Assembly (NCBI GenBank): GCA_937925595.1
Contig: CALALQ010000493.1
Coordinates: 1 to 64,000 of the forward strand
From: an uncultured Demequina sp.
Lineage (GTDB): Bacteria; Actinomycetota; Actinomycetes; Actinomycetales; Demequinaceae
Direction of reading: 5' to 3'
DNA length: 64,000 bases
Shown here piece after piece: positions 59,973 to 64,000 of this stretch (position 1 is the first letter of the stretch; the number at the start of each line of letters is the position of its first letter). The notes beneath the pieces are model-generated. The model worked only from the letters and a program-made list of their open reading frames with translations. It ran no database searches and was not told the DNA's origin. The position numbers and the translations under genes are program-made.

Positions 59973-60641
59973 CTAAGCCGCTCGACGACCGCTGAGAGCG
60001 GCCTCGACGTCGTCGAGTGCCGAGCCCCTCTTCGGCAGGGACTCGTAGAGGTTGCGGTACGCATCGCGCTCGATGGCGACGTTGCGCAGCGCTCGACTGA
60101 GCGCTTCGACGCGCTGGTCAGCGGTCGTGCCGGCGAGAGCGTCGATCTCCTTGGCGAGGTCGATCCCGTGGAGCTTGATGTGCTCCTCCCACTTGCGGAA
60201 CGCGCTGTGGGTGTTGGGGTTGCGTCCGATGCTCAGGGACAGCGCGAGCGCGGTGTCGATCTCGCGGATGCTGTCCTCGGGCAGCACGCCCAGCCGGCGT
60301 CGCAGGCGTGATGCGTCGACGGTGTGAACCTGCTCGCACAGAGCCATCGCCGTGCCGCCGCCGACTACGGCGGGCACTTCGACATGGGTCGGGCCGGTGC
60401 GCTTTCGTGTGGCGGTCGACAGGTAGACGACCTGAGCGACGCCAGAGCGGGCGTTCAGGACGTTGTTCGAGACGATGATCGCGGGGCGGTCGCTCCAGAT
60501 CTCGTTGCCCACGGCGGGGGAGGACGGATCGGAGACGACCATCCAGACGTCGCCGCGGCGATGACGCTGCTCCGGAACGGGCACGGGGCGGATATGCGCC
60601 GTGCGCGCGACCAGCGCCGGGGAGGGTGCGGGAGTCGTCAT
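59973..60641 (-). CDS. MazF/PemK-like endoribonuclease toxin with C-terminal extension
   Basis: 222 residues, AAGGAGG before the ATG. The MazF pattern is present: RRGDVWMV, DRPAIIVSNN, VVYLSTATRK, MALCEQVHTVDASRL. After ~145 residues a helical extension (~75 residues) follows that normal MazF (~110-120) does not have. MazF toxins cut mRNA at short motifs. A usual small antitoxin is not seen directly upstream; the gene at 60664 is 198 residues and acidic and might take that role. Plasmid stabilisation is the likely purpose. Confidence 0.75.
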   Translation of the reverse strand: MTTPAPSPALVARTAHIRPVPVPEQRHRRGDVWMVVSDPSSPAVGNEIWSDRPAIIVSNNVLNARSGVAQVVYLSTATRKRTGPTHVEVPAVVGGGTAMALCEQVHTVDASRLRRRLGVLPEDSIREIDTALALSLSIGRNPNTHSAFRKWEEHIKLHGIDLAKEIDALAGTTADQRVEALSRALRNVAIERDAYRNLYESLPKRGSALDDVEAALSGRRAA

Positions 60642-60663
60642 GGGGTCACCTCCTTGGTGATGG

Positions 60664-61260
60664 TCATCGGTTCGCCGGGGCGAAGCTCGTGTACGTCTCG
60701 CCTTCGGCGGCGCGGTCTGCCTCGAACAGGTAGACGCGCGCTTTCCCCGAAGACATCAGGGCGGTCTCGATGACCTTCTGGCAGGTGGCCTCGTCGGCGG
60801 TGAGGAAGAAGTCCTCTGGATGCCGGCTGTCCAACGTCAGAGCGCGCTGACGCAGCTGCACCAGGCGAGCTTCGGGGGTCGGATGGTGCTCGACGTAGAG
60901 CGAGCCGTCGCCGTAGTCGGTGAGCGTCGAGTAGAGCGTCTGGGGTCCGACGTCGCGCTTCGCCTCGGACAGATAGAGATCGAAGTCGTCTTCGCCGGCG
61001 TCGGCATAGAGTTCGAGCACCTGGTCCAGAGCGACATCGGCGTTCGCGCCGCCGAAGGGGGCAAGGGCTTCGTCGACGTCCTCGCGGTCGATCTCGTCCG
61101 AGTGGTGGAGCAGCCATTCGATGACTGCGTCGCGCCGCTCGGCCTGGGTGGGGAACTCTTCTTCGAGCGACCGCTCGCCGTCGACGAGGATCAGGGCGCT
61201 GTAGACGGTCTCGTACGCCCGAGACGGGCGCGTGGCGGGGTCTACGAGGGTGAGAGTCAC
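60664..61260 (-). CDS. acidic protein of unknown function, candidate antitoxin
   Basis: 198 residues starting at a GTG with AAGGAGA upstream. Acidic and helical in the middle (IEWLLHHSDEIDREDVDEALAPF). A second part (LYSTLTDYGDGSLYVEHHPTPEARLVQLRQRA) is followed by a short end with one Cys. It precedes the MazF-like gene by 22 bases, so it is co-transcribed. The size is unlike MazE. No family assigned. Confidence 0.5.
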   Translation of the reverse strand: MTLTLVDPATRPSRAYETVYSALILVDGERSLEEEFPTQAERRDAVIEWLLHHSDEIDREDVDEALAPFGGANADVALDQVLELYADAGEDDFDLYLSEAKRDVGPQTLYSTLTDYGDGSLYVEHHPTPEARLVQLRQRALTLDSRHPEDFFLTADEATCQKVIETALMSSGKARVYLFEADRAAEGETYTSFAPANR

Positions 61261-61296
61261 GATGGGTCTCCTTGGATTTCAGGTGGGGGCGGCGCC

Positions 61297-61875
61297 TCAG
61301 AGCAGCTGCTCGTCGACGACGGTCTCGATGAGCGCACGGGCGATGGCGAGGTATCCCTCGCGCCCTGCAGCCTCGGCGTCTTTGGTGAGGCTCTCCGGCA
61401 GGCGGCCGACCGAGCGATAGGTGTGTGTGGCGCGGTCGACCACCTCCACCATCACGAACTCGGGGTCCTCCCAGTTGTTGTGCTCGATCGTCACGTCGAG
61501 GCCGGGAATGATCCCGCTGTGATGGAGCGCACGGGCGACGTCGCGGACCAGGTAGGCGAAGTCCTTGCGGTCCGCCAGCGGTTCCTGGCCGAACTCGTCG
61601 AACTCGATCCGCTCGTCGGCGGCCCGGGTGAGAGCCTCCACGAGACGGTCATCAGTGATGCTGGCCGGGTCCACGACGAGGAGTTCCTCGGCAGAGACGA
61701 TCCGCGGCGGCTGCGGGTCGTGAGCGAACCGCATCGCGACCTCGAGCACGGCGTAGGGGAGCGAAGGCGCCTTGACCTTCACGGCGTCCGGGTTGCTGAA
61801 GGTGGTCGAGCGCGCGGAGCGCGACTCGGCGTCAGGGGAGACGTTCCTCTGCAGAACGACGCTGAACGTGGGCAT
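61297..61875 (-). CDS. protein of unknown function
   Basis: 192 residues from MPTFSVVLQRNV, CGGAGAAA upstream. Strand-rich opening (MPTFSVVLQRNVSPDAESRS) and a middle of alternating strands and helices (EELLVVDPASITDDRLVEAL; DVTIEHNNWEDPEFVMVEV). No metal motif or Cys. It lies in the same direction as its neighbours, 36 bases before the 61260 gene. No family recognised. Confidence 0.5.
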   Translation of the reverse strand: MPTFSVVLQRNVSPDAESRSARSTTFSNPDAVKVKAPSLPYAVLEVAMRFAHDPQPPRIVSAEELLVVDPASITDDRLVEALTRAADERIEFDEFGQEPLADRKDFAYLVRDVARALHHSGIIPGLDVTIEHNNWEDPEFVMVEVVDRATHTYRSVGRLPESLTKDAEAAGREGYLAIARALIETVVDEQLL

Positions 61876-61978
61876 GATTTCTCCGGTCTCCAGCGCATGC
61901 GCGCGGGGATGGGTGCGTGAACGGAAGCGAGGGGCGACCCGCAGTGGATCGCCCCTCGCTCGTTGGTGCTGACTGGTG

Positions 61979-63943
61979 TCAGACGGTGACGGCCGTGAAC
62001 GCCGAGCCGTCGTCGACGGTCTCGTCGGCGGGCTCGTCATCGGTGCCGCCCAGGACGGCCTCGACCTCATTGCTGTCCAGGCGCGCCAGCTCATCGCTGA
62101 AGTCGCTCACCGCAGTGGCGACGTCGACGACCTCTTCCTCCTCGGCCACCGCAGTGCCCGCGAGGATGGCGAGTGCAGCCTCGACCTCGTCATCCGACAT
62201 GGTGTCGGGGTCGAAGCCCTGCTGACGCAGGACGTTGACCGCGTCGCGCTTCTCGAGCGCGGCGACGAGCATCGTGTAGTCCGACTCGATGCGCGGGTTC
62301 TTGACGGACCCGTAGGAGAGCACATACATGCTCTTCATCGCCCGGGTGAAGGCGACGTAGTACATGCGCTTGTCGGCTTCCTTCATCTGGGCGTCGAACT
62401 TGTGAACGACAACAACGTTGTCAAATTCGAGGCCCTTCGCACCGTGGATCGTGCTGACGACCAGCTTCGCCTGCGCATTGAGGTTAGCCTCCTTGCGCTC
62501 CCGGTTCTTCTGGTTCATCAGCGACTGCTTGATGCCGTTGTGGCGGATCTCGTACGCGAGCACGTTCTCCTGCAGGCGCTCGAAGAACTCGTCCGACGTG
62601 ATCTGCCCGGCCTGGTAGAGGCCGAGCCAGCCGTTGATGTCGTCGCCCGACGCAGCCCACCACTCGGAGGTCATTCGACCCACGGAGGCGCGCGCCTTGT
62701 CGGCCTGCTTCGTCAGCTGGTCGAGGTTGTCGTTGATGCCCTTGTAGATCACGAAGGCAGCATCGGCGGGGTCGACCTGGCACACGTCGTTCCAGAACAT
62801 CTTGATGTACTGCGAGAACACGGTCGTGGCGTAGGTACGCGCACTGACGAGATTCGCCACGTGCTCCTGCGGGAACATCTCCTGCAGCTTCGTCTCGATG
62901 ATGCTGGTGTCCGTGCGCGTGTGCGCCAGGAATGCCACCTGCTCACCGCGACCGAGAGCCGCTTCGATGTACTTGCGGACGTCGACGGCGATGTAGCCGC
63001 CGAGGTCTTCACGGAACTTCGTGATGTGCTGGTAGTGCTTGTAGTCGACGGTGACCTTCTCCTGGAAGGAGGCTGCCGTCGGCACGTCCAGCGAGTTGGC
63101 CTGCAGTCGCAGCTGGGCTGCGGCGTTGGCCTCGATGTCCGCGAGGTGGACGTTCGCGAAGTCCAGGATCTCCTGGTTCGACCGGTAGTTCGTCGTCAGC
63201 TGGAACGTCGCGAAGACGCCCGACTCCTCCAGCGCGTTCAGCGCCTTGGGGTTGGACGCGCGGAACTCGTAGAGAGTCTGCGACGCGTCGCCCACGATGA
63301 ACATGTTCTCGCGGTGCTTGGCGACGTACTTGAGCAGGTAGATGAACTCGAAGATCGAGTTGTCCTGCACCTCGTCGATGATGAGGTACTTCGACGACAC
63401 GTGAGGCGGCTCGACCATGGTGTCGATCTGCTGGTAGGCCAGCACGATCTCCAGCTCGAGGCACGTCTGACCGATCCGGTCCAGCATCTCCAGCACCTGC
63501 GCCTCGTACTTCTCGATGAAGGCGTTGAGCAGGGTCGTCGCTCCGGGCTGGAGCTTGTCGACGTCGACCATCACGCGTCGGAAGGACCGCGCGATGTCGC
63601 TGTTGGGGAAGTAGATGTCGATGCTGTTGAGGATCGTGTCGATCGACGAGAGCTCGTGCGTGGGGTGGTTGACCGAGTAGATGTCGTGGATCATCCGCGC
63701 GATCGTCATCGACCGAACACGCGGGTTGCGCTCGGTGATGTTGTCGGCGGCCGCGTTGGTGAACGACAGCACTGCGATGTCCTCGGGGTTCACACCCAGC
63801 GACTCGAGGTGCTGGATGCGTCCGAGGATCACGGTCGACTTCCCCGTACCCGCACCGGCCTGCACCAGGGTCAGCGGCTCCGATGTGGAGATCGCCGACC
63901 GCTGCTGCGCGGAGAAGTGCGAGGGCATCTGCCAGCCCGTCAC
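61979..63943 (-). CDS. UvrD/Rep-type SF1A DNA helicase
   Basis: 654 residues from a GTG at 63943; the frame stays open to the window edge, so the true start may lie outside. Q-motif region (FSAQQRSAI), Walker A AGAGTGKST (~29-37), motif II YLIIDEVQD, motif III VGDASQTLYEFR, motif IV TTNYRSNQEILDFA, motif V STIHGAKGLEFDNVVVV, motif VI YVAFTRAMKSMYV. A 3'-5' helicase that can unwind origin or nicked DNA, as UvrD/PcrA do for plasmids. The C-terminus is acidic and disordered instead of the usual Tudor-like end. Confidence 0.87.
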   Translation of the reverse strand: MTGWQMPSHFSAQQRSAISTSEPLTLVQAGAGTGKSTVILGRIQHLESLGVNPEDIAVLSFTNAAADNITERNPRVRSMTIARMIHDIYSVNHPTHELSSIDTILNSIDIYFPNSDIARSFRRVMVDVDKLQPGATTLLNAFIEKYEAQVLEMLDRIGQTCLELEIVLAYQQIDTMVEPPHVSSKYLIIDEVQDNSIFEFIYLLKYVAKHRENMFIVGDASQTLYEFRASNPKALNALEESGVFATFQLTTNYRSNQEILDFANVHLADIEANAAAQLRLQANSLDVPTAASFQEKVTVDYKHYQHITKFREDLGGYIAVDVRKYIEAALGRGEQVAFLAHTRTDTSIIETKLQEMFPQEHVANLVSARTYATTVFSQYIKMFWNDVCQVDPADAAFVIYKGINDNLDQLTKQADKARASVGRMTSEWWAASGDDINGWLGLYQAGQITSDEFFERLQENVLAYEIRHNGIKQSLMNQKNRERKEANLNAQAKLVVSTIHGAKGLEFDNVVVVHKFDAQMKEADKRMYYVAFTRAMKSMYVLSYGSVKNPRIESDYTMLVAALEKRDAVNVLRQQGFDPDTMSDDEVEAALAILAGTAVAEEEEVVDVATAVSDFSDELARLDSNEVEAVLGGTDDEPADETVDDGSAFTAVTV

Positions 63944-64000
63944 GTTCTGACCGCCGGCCGGCGGCGCAGACAGCTGCGGCTTGAGGGCGCTGAGGCCCTC

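Overview
The window is a high-GC actinobacterial sequence carrying the backbone of a large conjugative plasmid (or an integrated conjugative element with plasmid functions). Codon use, frequent GTG/TTG starts, leaderless genes and the protein families fit a Microbacteriaceae-like host; that placement is inference. No tRNA, rRNA, CRISPR array, transposase or phage structural gene was seen.

Layout. 0-1.2 kb: the 3' end of a flagellin-like gene, then a SLOG-fold protein and a small unknown on the minus strand. 1.3-3.0 kb: a three-gene plus-strand operon. 3.3-4.3 kb: a Fic toxin and its antitoxin. 4.6-8.6 kb: the replication and partition block, with a DnaA box, about 17 iterons at about 34-bp spacing, a RepA_C-type initiator, a small ParB and ParA, and about 11 copies of the palindrome YGAACGGTTC as the probable centromere. 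8.7-12 kb: a lipoprotein, a primase-like protein and a small DNA-binding protein. 12-15 kb: a giant surface protein. 16-44 kb: the conjugation region, with a type IA topoisomerase, VirB3/VirB4-like, VirB6-like, pilin-like, lysozyme/CHAP hydrolase, several membrane proteins, a MobL-like relaxase, a ClpB-like double AAA+ protein, a coiled-coil membrane protein and a VirD4 coupling protein. 44.1-49.7 kb: an 1861-residue protein carrying the catalytic motifs of both the beta and beta-prime subunits of RNA polymerase in one chain. 49.8-56.2 kb: small proteins, a DNA ligase, a 700-residue unknown, an HU protein and a FliA-like sigma factor. 56.3-64 kb: a minus-strand accessory block with an AAA+ ATPase, an N6-methylase-like protein, an HTH protein, a MazF-like toxin and a UvrD-type helicase.

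The most striking content is a candidate plasmid-encoded transcription system: a single-chain two-barrel RNA polymerase, a sigma factor and an HU protein, together with about 20 copies of a palindromic element (half-site close to ATGAGCRGAAACG). The element sits at or just downstream of putative -10 boxes, in front of most plus-strand operons from 1.3 to 55.3 kb. I saw none in the rep/par block or in the 56-64 kb block. The element could be the operator of a plasmid-wide regulator (compare KorA/KorB of IncP plasmids) or part of a promoter read by the plasmid polymerase. The sequence alone cannot decide. The polymerase gene has the element upstream and also a 14-bp perfect inverted repeat whose 3' arm contains its ribosome binding site.
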